Part shown: positions 8,010-17,366 of the stretch, in pieces
How the letters are laid out: every line of letters begins with the position of its first letter
Position numbering within the stretch: the first letter of the stretch is position 1
Origin: Candidatus Nitrosocaldus schleperae
GTDB lineage: Archaea > Thermoproteota > Nitrososphaeria > Nitrososphaerales > Nitrosocaldaceae
Reading direction: 5' to 3'
DNA length: 64,000 bases
Assembly (NCBI GenBank): GCA_013538805.1
Contig: JABXGR010000002.1
Location: 124,001 to 188,000, forward strand
Program-made: the position numbers and the translations under genes
The notes under the pieces: model-generated
The model's database searches: none
The model's input: only the letters and a program-made list of their open reading frames with translations
Told to the model about the DNA's origin: nothing

Positions 8010-9008
8010 ATGGTGAAGGATATGGTGTGTAAGGTAGCGGTCATGTATGGTAGGGAACTCGCAAGGTATGGATTCACTGATGCACATCCTTTTGGAAGCG
8101 ATAGGCTAGATGCGTTCTGGTCGAGGTTCACAACCACTATGCTAAACAATAACAATAGTAGTAGCATAAACGACTACAACTCTTCTATAATTGTAGAGAA
8201 GCCTTTGCTAATAGATGAGCAGATACTCCTTGAGTTCCATACAAGGGAGTATGTTGAGTTTGTGAAGAGGGCATCACAGTTCGGTATAGGCTACCTTGAT
8301 TATGGTGATACCCCTGCTTACAAAGGCATATTTGAGGCAGCATGTTATGTTGTTGGTACTACTGTAAGAGCACTAGATATGGTACTTACTGGAAGGGTAG
8401 ATCATGCATTCAACCCTATAGGAGGATTACATCATGCTAGAAGAGGATCTGCTGGAGGCTTCTGCGTATTCAACGATATAGGCATAGCAGTTATGCTTGC
8501 AAGGAAGGTCTATGGGCTCAAGAGGATAGCGTATGTTGATATAGATGCACATCATGGCGATGGGGTATACTATGAGTTTGAGGATGATCCATTGCTGTTC
8601 ATAGCAGATATACATGAGGATGGTAGATACCTCTACCCTGGGACTGGGTTCGAGTATGAGGATGGCAAGGGTGAAGCAAAGGGTACCAAACTGAATATAC
8701 CACTCAAGCCTTACTCAACTAGCAAGGAGTTTATAGATGCATTCAAGAGGGTTGAGAGGTTTGTAGAGGATGCTAGACCAGAACTTATCATAATGCAATG
8801 TGGTGCAGATGGTATAGAAGGGGATCCATTGACGCATCTATGCTATGGAAGTGATGTGCATTATTATGCTACCAGTGTATTGCATAGTATAGCACATGAG
8901 TACTGCAATGGAAGGATCGTAGTATTGGGAGGGGGAGGCTATAATAGGAGAAACCTTGCCAATGCATGGGTAGATGCTGTTAGAGCACTTGCTAGCAATA
9001 AATGGTAG
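8010..9008 (+). CDS. Histone deacetylase/AcuC-family zinc amidohydrolase
   Basis: The arginase-deacetylase fold is clear: catalytic His pair in IGGLHHARR, the GFCVFNDIG block, zinc ligands in DIDAHHGDG and the third Asp in QCGADGIEGD, and a final GGGGYN glycine loop. Substrates in archaea are unproven (acetyl-lysine, acetylpolyamines or acyl groups). The frame is open further upstream (TTG 7914, ATG 7929), but the family begins around VCKVAVMYGRELARYGF, so ATG 8010 (or 8022) is preferred. An Asn/Ser tract (NNNNSSS) sits in a loop after the first helix. It diverges from the two unknown genes. Confidence 0.88.
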   Translation: MVKDMVCKVAVMYGRELARYGFTDAHPFGSDRLDAFWSRFTTTMLNNNNSSSINDYNSSIIVEKPLLIDEQILLEFHTREYVEFVKRASQFGIGYLDYGDTPAYKGIFEAACYVVGTTVRALDMVLTGRVDHAFNPIGGLHHARRGSAGGFCVFNDIGIAVMLARKVYGLKRIAYVDIDAHHGDGVYYEFEDDPLLFIADIHEDGRYLYPGTGFEYEDGKGEAKGTKLNIPLKPYSTSKEFIDAFKRVERFVEDARPELIIMQCGADGIEGDPLTHLCYGSDVHYYATSVLHSIAHEYCNGRIVVLGGGGYNRRNLANAWVDAVRALASNKW

Positions 9009-9075
9009 ATAGGGGTTGGTGTGATGTGAATTACTATATATATCATATAGCCTTCAATCTTATAGGCGCCGGTCT

Positions 9076-9192
9076 GCCGGGATGCATCAATAGATTTAGT
9101 TCATGACCGAGGGCAGAGTGGACTAATGCGCCGGCCTTGAGAGCCGGTGAGCCGCAAGGCTCGCAGGGGTTCGAATCCCCTTCCCGGCGCCA
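9076..9192 (+). tRNA. tRNA-Ser (TGA) with non-canonical D-arm intron and encoded CCA
   Basis: Acceptor GCCGGGA pairs with TCCCGGC; discriminator G; CCA is encoded (9190-9192). Anticodon stem CCGGC/GCCGG holds loop CTTGAGA with anticodon TGA; a long variable arm (GAGCCGCAAGGCTC) and T-arm AGGGG/CCCCT complete a type II serine tRNA. Between position 8 and the D-stem (GCA...TGC) lie 28 extra bases, roughly 9084-9111 or 9085-9112, which must be removed to leave T8-G9-G10; I read this as an intron near position 9/10. The leader 9065-9072 is exactly complementary to the 3' acceptor end. Confidence 0.85.
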
Positions 9193-9383
9193 TTATGTAT
9201 TGGTATGAGCGTGTGCAGCATACACAAGGGGATAACGGAGTACTGGCTTAAGCGTATAAATGGGAGGAAGGATATTACAAATGCTGCTATTGCTACAACA
9301 ACTACTATGACCTTGCTTGTAGGATAATAGCAAGAATAACTATATTATAGAGATAGGAATACAGTGATACTTAATTGATAATC

Positions 9384-9406
9384 TTTATTAATTAATAATC
9401 AATTCC
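9384..9406 (+). promoter_or_regulatory. Probable promoter of the AIM24-family gene
   Basis: A TTTATTAATTAATAATC box lies 15-30 bases before the ATG at 9417, implying a leaderless or nearly leaderless transcript. No ribosome-binding site is seen in the short remaining spacer. Confidence 0.4.
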
Positions 9407-9416
9407 TGCTAGTAAT

Positions 9417-10190
9417 ATGGAGTGGAGGGTAAGTAAGAACCCATTAGGCATGTTAGAGGTTGTAATGGATAAAGGCGAGGTTATAACAGCAGAGCCAGGT
9501 GCGCTAGTGTATATGCAGGGTGATGTTGATATTAAGACAAGTACTAAGATAAAGGAGCAGGGATTACTAAGCAGGGTTAAGAGTACAATCCTTGGAGGCG
9601 AATCATTCTTCTTGAATGATTACATAGCAAATGGGAGATGCATGTTAGGCTTTGCTGGTCCAATGATAGGGGATATTGAGGGCATAAATATAGATGGTAG
9701 TTACATAGTTCAATCTAGGGCGTATATAGCATCAACAGGCGATATATCACTAGATACAAAGTTCCAAGGTATGGTAAAGGGGATATTTGGTACAGAACTC
9801 TTCATGCTCAAGGTATATGGGCGTGGTATGCTCTTCGTTAACGCATACGGCAGCCTATTCAGAAAGGAGTTGAAAGAGGGCGAGAGGATGGTTATAGATA
9901 ACTACCATCTAGTTGCCATGAATGAGCAGCAAGGGTACAATGTAGTGAAGATAGGCAAACTTAAGACGTTCCTACTAGGGGGAGAGGGTCTTGGTATTGA
10001 GGTGAAGGGACCAGCAACACTCTACCTTCAGAGTAAGAATATGTTAGAACTGAAGGCTGAACTAACAAGACTGCTTGATCTTGAGAAGTATATGCAGAAG
10101 GGTTCGCAGTTCAATATTGGTATAGGACCAGGAGGAGGAAGGGAGGATAAGGATACGCAAGGATGGAGATGGGGCGTACCAAGGATATAA
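9417..10190 (+). CDS. AIM24 / TIGR00266-family protein
   Basis: 257 residues matching the AIM24 family: ITAEPGALVYMQGDV near the N-terminus, repeated glycine-containing beta-strands, and a Gly-rich end (NIGIGPGGGREDKDTQG). These proteins form beta-helical barrels; the yeast member acts in mitochondrial membrane organisation, while prokaryotic functions are unknown. No signal peptide or membrane segment. It stands alone between tRNA-Ser and the convergent cofE. Confidence 0.85.
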   Translation: MEWRVSKNPLGMLEVVMDKGEVITAEPGALVYMQGDVDIKTSTKIKEQGLLSRVKSTILGGESFFLNDYIANGRCMLGFAGPMIGDIEGINIDGSYIVQSRAYIASTGDISLDTKFQGMVKGIFGTELFMLKVYGRGMLFVNAYGSLFRKELKEGERMVIDNYHLVAMNEQQGYNVVKIGKLKTFLLGGEGLGIEVKGPATLYLQSKNMLELKAELTRLLDLEKYMQKGSQFNIGIGPGGGREDKDTQGWRWGVPRI

Positions 10191-10326
10191 TTAGTATTAG
10201 CATTAGCATACATAGTTACCGAATAATAGATATGCTGATGTATGTATAGATAAGTTCATAGTGTAGAATGGGTAAATGTTAAGATTGGTATTGGTGATGA
10301 GGCTATCTACTAGCACTTACTAGCAT

Positions 10327-11091
10327 TCACTTGCTAGTACTAAGCCCCCTAACGTATATGCATTGTTCATATCCTATAGCAAGATCATCCCAATCGTACT
10401 CGATCTGGCTCATCTTAACACTCAACCCTCTAACTATTGCTACTGGCATAGACTCATCTGTCTCGCCCATGACTAGATTTGCTGCAGATGCTATGCAATC
10501 TGCTACTGCATGTAATGTAACACGCATAACATTACCGAAGAGATCCTTACTCCCCCTTCTATCCTTCACAGGCTCGAAGCCAGAAACTGCTACTGCTACT
10601 CCAGATGTTCCTATCCTAGTTGGCATAAGCCTGCTATCTGTTATCACAATACCTACCCTCTTCCCTTCATACATTAAGAACTTGTCCCTTAGCATATCAG
10701 CAATCCTGAAAGCCTCTACTGGATATAGTATGGATAGCCCATGCATAACATTTGATCTATCTATCCCAGCATTTGGAGCAAGCATACCATCCTTGACTGT
10801 GAGCAGGAATCCTGGGACACCACTGAATACATGATCAGCCTCTCTCAGCACCAACTCAACCATCTTTGCATCCATGTTATGCCTTGATGCTATAGCATAT
10901 GCATCCCTTGCTGGTACAACACTGCTCATATCTATAACCCTGCCTTGGCTCATGGCAGCAAACTTGCTAGATACAACTATTATATCATCATCCTCTACAT
11001 GCTCATCACACTCCTTTATGCTATCTACCATAACCTTGAAGAGATCAAACCTCTCATGCCTAGGCTTAACCTTTATACCTATAACCTTCAT
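10327..11091 (-). CDS. cofE: Coenzyme F420-0:L-glutamate ligase
   Basis: 254 residues of the CofE family, which adds gamma-linked glutamates to F420-0 using GTP. Visible family blocks are DDDIIVVSSKFAAMSQGR (residues 38-55), APNAGIDRSN and the VGIVITDSRLMPTRIGTSG segment. The presence of this gene indicates F420 production, in line with other members of the phylum. It diverges from leuC with a roughly 50-base shared promoter. Bacterial CofE is fused to a nitroreductase-like domain; this is the short archaeal form. Confidence 0.92.
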   Translation of the reverse strand: MKVIGIKVKPRHERFDLFKVMVDSIKECDEHVEDDDIIVVSSKFAAMSQGRVIDMSSVVPARDAYAIASRHNMDAKMVELVLREADHVFSGVPGFLLTVKDGMLAPNAGIDRSNVMHGLSILYPVEAFRIADMLRDKFLMYEGKRVGIVITDSRLMPTRIGTSGVAVAVSGFEPVKDRRGSKDLFGNVMRVTLHAVADCIASAANLVMGETDESMPVAIVRGLSVKMSQIEYDWDDLAIGYEQCIYVRGLSTSK

Positions 11092-11143
11092 AGATGTTAG
11101 ACTTCAAAAGCATTATTAATGGCTTATCATATAAGCATCTGCT

Positions 11144-12427
11144 ATGTGCGGGATGACCATAACTGAGAAGATACTTGCTAGAGCATCCAATAGAGAGAGG
11201 GTTGCAGCAGGGGATGTTGTATTTGCAAATGTTGATAAGGTTATGGTGCATGATGTCTCTGGTCCTGGGGTTATGATGGTACTTAGAGAACTTGAGAGGA
11301 GGGGCAAGAGGATAGAGAAGGTATGGGACCCTGATAGAGTATGGATAGCAGAGGATCACTTCGTACCTGCAGTAGATAAGATAGCAGCAGAGAATATAAT
11401 CACGCTAGAGAGGATGAGTGAGAGGTTTGGTATAAAGAAGCACTTCAGATACGGGATGGGGCAGTATGGAATATGCCATACACTCTCACATGAAGAAGCA
11501 ATGGTACTCCCAGGGGAGGTGTATGTTGGAGGCGATTCACATACAAATACAACAGGGGCATTAGGATGCTTTGCTACTGGCATGGGGCATACAGATATAG
11601 CCTATGTACTCATGCATGGTAAGATATGGTTCAGAGTACCAGAGACATTGCTCTTCAAGTTGGAAGGTCATATACCTCCTTACATAATGGCTAAAGATAT
11701 CATCCTTAAGATAATAGGTGATAATGGGACTGATGTTGCAAACTACAAGGCAATGCAGTTTGCAGGTTCTGCAATTGCAGAGATGCCTATGGATGAGCGC
11801 TTCACCCTAACGAATATGACTACAGAGGCTGGTGCAAAGAATGGCATAATAGAGCCAGATGAGAGGACTATAGCATATGTGAAGGAGAGAACAGATAGAC
11901 CATTCAAGGCTGTAAAGGGTGATGAGGATGCTGAGTATGAGGAGGTATTCACATATGAGGTTGATAAACTTGAGCCTATAGTTGCAAAGCCATACTCTCC
12001 AGCAAACATAGCATATGCTAGGGAGTTGAGCAGTGTAGAGATAGATAAAGCGTATATAGGCTCATGTACAGGGGCAAAGTACACAGATCTGCTAGAGGCA
12101 GCAAGGATGATCAAGGGGAAGAAGGCAAAGGTTAGGCTTGAGGTGCTACCAGCATCACAGAGCATATACATGAGAGCATTGAATGATGGTTTGCTGAGCA
12201 TATTCCTTGAGGCTGGAGCAGTTATAGGTCCACCAACGTGTGGCGCATGTTGTGGTGCACACATGGGTGTATTGGCAAAGGATGAGGTATGCATAAGCAC
12301 TACTAACAGGAACTTCCCAGGTAGGATGGGTCATGTTGAGTCAAAGACTTATCTTGCATCTCCAAAGGTTGTTGCTGCATCAGCAGTAACAGGGAGGATA
12401 ACAGATCCTAGAGATGTTGTTGGATGA
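11144..12427 (+). CDS. leuC: 3-isopropylmalate dehydratase large subunit (LeuC/HacA-type)
   Basis: 427 residues, aconitase superfamily large subunit in the short archaeal form. Cluster ligands are the Cys in GSCTGAKYTD and the two in PPTCGACCGAH; the VGGDSHTNTTGALG block binds substrate. Together with leuD it isomerises 2-isopropylmalate in leucine synthesis; a role in related 2-oxoacid elongation is possible. Met4 (MTITEKILARAS) is an equally likely start. leuD follows after 45 bases. Confidence 0.92.
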   Translation: MCGMTITEKILARASNRERVAAGDVVFANVDKVMVHDVSGPGVMMVLRELERRGKRIEKVWDPDRVWIAEDHFVPAVDKIAAENIITLERMSERFGIKKHFRYGMGQYGICHTLSHEEAMVLPGEVYVGGDSHTNTTGALGCFATGMGHTDIAYVLMHGKIWFRVPETLLFKLEGHIPPYIMAKDIILKIIGDNGTDVANYKAMQFAGSAIAEMPMDERFTLTNMTTEAGAKNGIIEPDERTIAYVKERTDRPFKAVKGDEDAEYEEVFTYEVDKLEPIVAKPYSPANIAYARELSSVEIDKAYIGSCTGAKYTDLLEAARMIKGKKAKVRLEVLPASQSIYMRALNDGLLSIFLEAGAVIGPPTCGACCGAHMGVLAKDEVCISTTNRNFPGRMGHVESKTYLASPKVVAASAVTGRITDPRDVVG

Positions 12428-12472
12428 AGGTGATGGTATGATGATGATGGTAGCCATGCGTGGTGATATTCA

Positions 12473-12961
12473 ATGATGAGGGGCAAGGTACACAAATATG
12501 CTAGGGATAACATAGATACAGATGTTATAATACCTGGACCATACCTCAAGATAATGGACCATAACGAGCTTGCAAAGCATGCTATGGAGGGTCTTGATAG
12601 GGAGTTTGTGAAGAAGGTAAAGAAGGGGGACTTTATACTTGCTGGGAGGAACTTTGGCTGTGGCTCAAGTAGGGAGCACGCACCTATAGCATTGAGCTAT
12701 GCTGGTATAAGTGCTGTCCTTGCACTATCATTTGCAAGGATATTCTACAGGAATGCTGTAGATGGTGCATATCTGCTCCCAATAGAGGTAGGTGAGGATG
12801 CATACAATGGGATAGAGGATGGTGATGAGTTGGAGATAGATGTTGAGAGGAATGAGGTGAGGAATCTTAGCAAGGGGAAGGTATATGCGATGAAACCATT
12901 CCCTCCTCTGATAAAGAGGATAGTAGATGCTGGAGGGTTATTCAACTACACACCAGAATGA
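12473..12961 (+). CDS. leuD: 3-isopropylmalate dehydratase small subunit
   Basis: 162 residues, swivel domain. Signature DTDVIIPGPYL (residues 15-25) and GRNFGCGSSREHAP (about 59-72) are those of LeuD/HacB. It completes the active site of LeuC and shares its operon. Length is normal for archaeal small subunits. Confidence 0.94.
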   Translation: MMRGKVHKYARDNIDTDVIIPGPYLKIMDHNELAKHAMEGLDREFVKKVKKGDFILAGRNFGCGSSREHAPIALSYAGISAVLALSFARIFYRNAVDGAYLLPIEVGEDAYNGIEDGDELEIDVERNEVRNLSKGKVYAMKPFPPLIKRIVDAGGLFNYTPE

Positions 12962-12997
12962 AGCAAGCATGTGATGAGTTATATGTAAGTACATTTT

Positions 12998-13018
12998 ATT
13001 AATAAAAAGATTATTAAT
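12998..13018. promoter_or_regulatory. Palindrome upstream of the AbrB/PIN pair
   Basis: ATTAATA (12998-13004) and TATTAAT (13012-13018) form perfect 7-base arms around a 7-base spacer, 24-44 bases before the AbrB-like ATG and overlapping the region where the TATA box should be. Antitoxins of this class normally repress their own promoter by binding palindromes, so this is the best operator candidate. Confidence 0.45.
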
Positions 13019-13041
13019 ATGCATCACCTATTTATTATATC

Positions 13042-13383
13042 ATGGATAATAATATGGATGATATAACAAGGTATGTGGGTGATGAGGAGGCTGGGTATGA
13101 TGAGGATGAGTATAGGGAAGAGTATGGAGAAGGTAAGGGAAGAAAGAGGGAGTACATACATACAGTTACTAAACTTGGTACCATATCCATACCAATTCCA
13201 TTGAGGCGTAAGTATGGGATAACCAAGGGCTCAAAGATGAAGTTTATAGATGATGATGATGGGATAAGACTGATACCTCTGGTATCTCTAAGAGGTATGT
13301 TTGGTATAGATAAGGAGAACAGAGATGTTGTTATGCGTATGCTTAAGGAGATACTAGATGGTAGGAGGGCGATGATCGCTTGA
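13042..13383 (+). CDS. AbrB/SpoVT-type swapped-hairpin DNA-binding protein (VapB-like)
   Basis: 113 residues. A very acidic, Tyr/Glu-rich N-terminal tail (1-35) precedes an AbrB domain at about 38-80 (TVTKLGTISIPIPLRRKYGI then KGSKMKFIDDDDGIRLIP) and a short C-terminal helix that could hold a PIN partner. It lies 97 bases before a PIN-domain gene, the usual antitoxin-toxin order, and behind a palindrome. It could instead be a stand-alone regulator; the acidic tail is unusual for VapB. Confidence 0.75.
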   Translation: MDNNMDDITRYVGDEEAGYDEDEYREEYGEGKGRKREYIHTVTKLGTISIPIPLRRKYGITKGSKMKFIDDDDGIRLIPLVSLRGMFGIDKENRDVVMRMLKEILDGRRAMIA

Positions 13384-13480
13384 TCCATCTACTCCATCAT
13401 CGTATGGTTATAGTGAATCTCAAGCCTATACAGGTTGGAAGGAATACGAGCAAGCAAAGGAAGGAGGATGTAGATGGGTT

Positions 13481-13891
13481 ATGGGTATGGCAAGTTCACA
13501 AGCATACATAATAGATCCTACAGTGCTCCTCCTCTACTTCATAGGCAATGAGGATGCAAAGATGATAGTAGAGAGCATCATGGATGAGCATGCCTATGGC
13601 TATATACTTGAACCCATGCTGGCAGAGTTGTTCCAGAAGATGGTTGAGCACTTTGGTTATACAGTAGCAAGCAGCAGGCTAGAGGCAATAAAGAACTCAA
13701 ATATAAGGCTCATCAATATCGACTTTGAGTTGATAAGGGATGCTGGTAGGATAAAGACCTCAAACCCTAGCATGCCAATGGTCTATGCGTATATGATAGC
13801 ATTGGCAAAGAAGTTCAACGCAACAATAGTTACAACAGATACAAGGCTTAAGGTTAGCAACATCAATATAAAGTATATAAATCTAGAATGA
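13481..13891 (+). CDS. PIN-domain protein with incomplete active site (VapC-like)
   Basis: 136 residues with PIN fold landmarks: D12 in IIDPTVLLLYF, E49 in EPMLAELF and D120 in ATIVTTD. The third conserved acid, normally in a D-A-x-I-A helix start 18 residues before the last Asp, is missing; the site reads PMVYAYMIALA with Tyr at that place. Activity as a ribonuclease is therefore doubtful. GGAGG lies 13 bases before the ATG. It pairs with the AbrB-like gene; the 97-base gap between them is longer than in typical toxin-antitoxin operons. Confidence 0.75.
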   Translation: MGMASSQAYIIDPTVLLLYFIGNEDAKMIVESIMDEHAYGYILEPMLAELFQKMVEHFGYTVASSRLEAIKNSNIRLINIDFELIRDAGRIKTSNPSMPMVYAYMIALAKKFNATIVTTDTRLKVSNINIKYINLE

Positions 13892-13900
13892 GTTGATCAT

Positions 13901-16129
13901 CTAACTACTACCAACCCTCTCACTCTCAACATCCTCTAACCTCTCTATTCTGGCTTTGCTTCTCTTCATAAGCGTGAATATTGCAAGTATAACTGTTATC
14001 CAGATAGCGCTAAGCACAACGTTCTGGAAGCTCACATACACGTACGGTACAGCCTCCCTTATGTTATCCTCAAGTTGTGCTAGTTGACCTCTAACATCAC
14101 TCATGCCAGTGTTGAATGCCTCGCTATCTCTAGGCAGTGTAGCTATAACCTTTAACCTCTCCTTTATCTCATCTATGCTCTTGTGCATCATACCAAAGTC
14201 TGTTCTTGGGGTTGGGAACACCCATACTGGATTCCCCTTCTCTGGTACCAACTGCTCTATCTCAAGAACATACTCAAGCATGGTTGTTGGAGAGTTTGAG
14301 GTTACTGCTACAGCTATGTAACCTCTAGCCTTCTCTAGGGGGTATACGCTGGATGCATAGCCTATGTATGCCATTACAACACCAAACATAAGGAGTGCTA
14401 GTATGCCTCCAAGCACAAGTCTATAGTGCTTCATGCCATAACCAACCCCCGCCTCCACCCCCCTCTCTATATTGTCATTACCTTTATCCTTATCTCCATC
14501 TCTTCCTTTCCCAATCCCCCCAACATAACTATAATCGACCTCGCTTCTGATGCTAGATCCATCCCTAACCCTACCTCTAGCACCATTATCAACCCTACTC
14601 CTGTTATTAAATATTGAGTGTGATATGCTCAATGCTGCTATGTATATGAAGCCAGATGTCTGGAGTGCAAGCAATGGTGCATATACAGCATTGCCATTGA
14701 ATATGGATATGAATATACCAACTATACCATAGCCAGCGAAGAATATCTCCAGTAGAGTTGTCTTGGTGAATGGAAGAACGTAATCTTTGCCCCTCCAATC
14801 CTCCCCTCTCTTCACTATACCAAACTTTGGCGTTCTATGGAACTCTGATCTACTCCCAAGTAAAGCATCGAATACTGCTATGGTATTGCTTACAGATATC
14901 CCTGTGAAGAACAGGATGAGGAAGAAGTAAGCCTTCATCCTTGAGAGCCATCTATCTGGCCAGAGCCTCCTCATAACGTACATGTAGAACCCTGGACCAA
15001 GTATGGCATATGCTATCAAGGGGGATAATGGGGCACTCTGGATAGGGTAGATGTTGTAATTCATTGCAAGGAGGAGAGGGAGGAGGAGGAACTGTATAAG
15101 TAGTAATGGATGAACAACATGCCTTGTAAGTTGTATGAATGCTTGAACCTTTGTATCTATAGAGAGATGCTTACTCAATATTATCTTATCAAGAAGCTTA
15201 ATTGCACACTGTATAGAGCCTTTTGCCCATCTATACTGCTGCCTCTTTGCAGCATTTATCTGCACTGGGAGTTCAGCATTTATAACCACATCATCAAGGT
15301 ACATGCACTTCCATCCCTTCATCTGTGCCCTATAACTTAGATCAAGATCCTCTACCAATGTACCAATATGCCATCCCCCACTATCATCTATGCATGATCT
15401 CCTCCACACCCCTGCTGTGCCATTGAAGTTCATGAAGAGGTGTGTTAGGCTCTTAGCCTTCTGCTCAACAGTGAAGTGGAAGTCAAGGCTCAATGCTTGT
15501 GCCTGCGTAAGTGTAGAGTAATCCTCATTCAGATGCCCCCATTTGCACTGCACAAGCCCAATCCTTTTGTCAGCAAAGTATGGTATTACACGCTTTAGGA
15601 ACCATGGAGGAGGTACAAAGTCAGCATCGAATATTGCTATGAACTCACCATCAGCCTTCTTCAACCCTTCCTTGAGTGCACCTGCCTTGTAACCTGCCCT
15701 ATTACTCCTCCATATATGCTCTATCCTATACCCTCTTGCCTTGTAGTACTCTACAAGCTCAGAGCATATCTCTCTAGTCTCATCTGTAGAGTCATCTAGA
15801 ACCTGTATCTGCATCCTATCCTTGGGATAGTCCATCCTGCATACTGCCTTTATTAGCCTTTCAGCAACGTACTTCTCATTGTATATTGGTAGTTGTATTG
15901 TTACGTATGGAAGGTTTAGATCGTGATTATTGTTATTGTTATTGTTAAGGCTTAACACCATTTCACCATTGCCTTTTCCATCACCATTGTAACTACTATT
16001 CTTCATGATCAACTGTTTACCATTCTTATTGTTAATTGAACGGAAGAAGAGATAGTAGAAGTTGAAACCATAGATACTCATCATCCATGAAACCGTAACA
16101 AATATTACATATGCAAGGTATTCTATCAC
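13901..16129 (-). CDS. Membrane family-2 glycosyltransferase (cellulose/mannan-synthase-like) with extra C-terminal domain
   Basis: 742 residues. An N-terminal membrane helix (1-30) and an Asn-rich linker with seven consecutive Asn (62-68) precede a GT2 domain: LDDSTD (111-116), FDAD (167-170), TLVEDLDLS (257-265) and QQYRW (297-301), the D,D,D,Q-x-x-R-W set of processive glycosyltransferases. Several membrane helices follow (about 325-500). A second charged Ser/Gly/Asp linker leads to a C-terminal part with another helix, a soluble segment of about 110 residues (EKARGYIAVAVTSNSPTT onward) and a last membrane helix, not usual for the family. Probably makes a beta-linked exopolysaccharide or transfers a sugar to lipid. 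Confidence 0.88.
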   Translation of the reverse strand: MIEYLAYVIFVTVSWMMSIYGFNFYYLFFRSINNKNGKQLIMKNSSYNGDGKGNGEMVLSLNNNNNNNHDLNLPYVTIQLPIYNEKYVAERLIKAVCRMDYPKDRMQIQVLDDSTDETREICSELVEYYKARGYRIEHIWRSNRAGYKAGALKEGLKKADGEFIAIFDADFVPPPWFLKRVIPYFADKRIGLVQCKWGHLNEDYSTLTQAQALSLDFHFTVEQKAKSLTHLFMNFNGTAGVWRRSCIDDSGGWHIGTLVEDLDLSYRAQMKGWKCMYLDDVVINAELPVQINAAKRQQYRWAKGSIQCAIKLLDKIILSKHLSIDTKVQAFIQLTRHVVHPLLLIQFLLLPLLLAMNYNIYPIQSAPLSPLIAYAILGPGFYMYVMRRLWPDRWLSRMKAYFFLILFFTGISVSNTIAVFDALLGSRSEFHRTPKFGIVKRGEDWRGKDYVLPFTKTTLLEIFFAGYGIVGIFISIFNGNAVYAPLLALQTSGFIYIAALSISHSIFNNRSRVDNGARGRVRDGSSIRSEVDYSYVGGIGKGRDGDKDKGNDNIERGVEAGVGYGMKHYRLVLGGILALLMFGVVMAYIGYASSVYPLEKARGYIAVAVTSNSPTTMLEYVLEIEQLVPEKGNPVWVFPTPRTDFGMMHKSIDEIKERLKVIATLPRDSEAFNTGMSDVRGQLAQLEDNIREAVPYVYVSFQNVVLSAIWITVILAIFTLMKRSKARIERLEDVESERVGSS
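15926..15946. repeat. Triplet repeat coding poly-Asn
   Basis: ATTATTGTTATTGTTATTGTT on the plus strand (AAC/AAT codons on the minus strand) gives the Asn run of the GT2 protein. One of many in-frame triplet tracts in this window. Confidence 0.85.
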
Positions 16130-16250
16130 GCCTAATGCTCATGTGGAATAACAATATAAGTAATACTACAAAAATTATTAAAGAGATTGGGAGAAAGATA
16201 ACCTATATTTATAATTGTAATTGATAAAAATCATCTATATAGACCATATT

Positions 16251-17350
<1,100 letters not shown>

Positions 17351-17366
17351 ATTACTATCGCTATAT

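Noticed and set aside
9065-9075. GCGCCGG as the true acceptor of tRNA-Ser
   Set aside because: It would leave three unpaired bases between T-arm and acceptor and a C discriminator; GCCGGGA/TCCCGGC with G73-CCA fits fully.
9205-9327. 40-codon frame after tRNA-Ser (MSVCSIHKGITEYWLKRING start)
   Set aside because: No ribosome-binding site, composition drifts to poly-Thr, begins 12 bases after the tRNA; more likely spacer.
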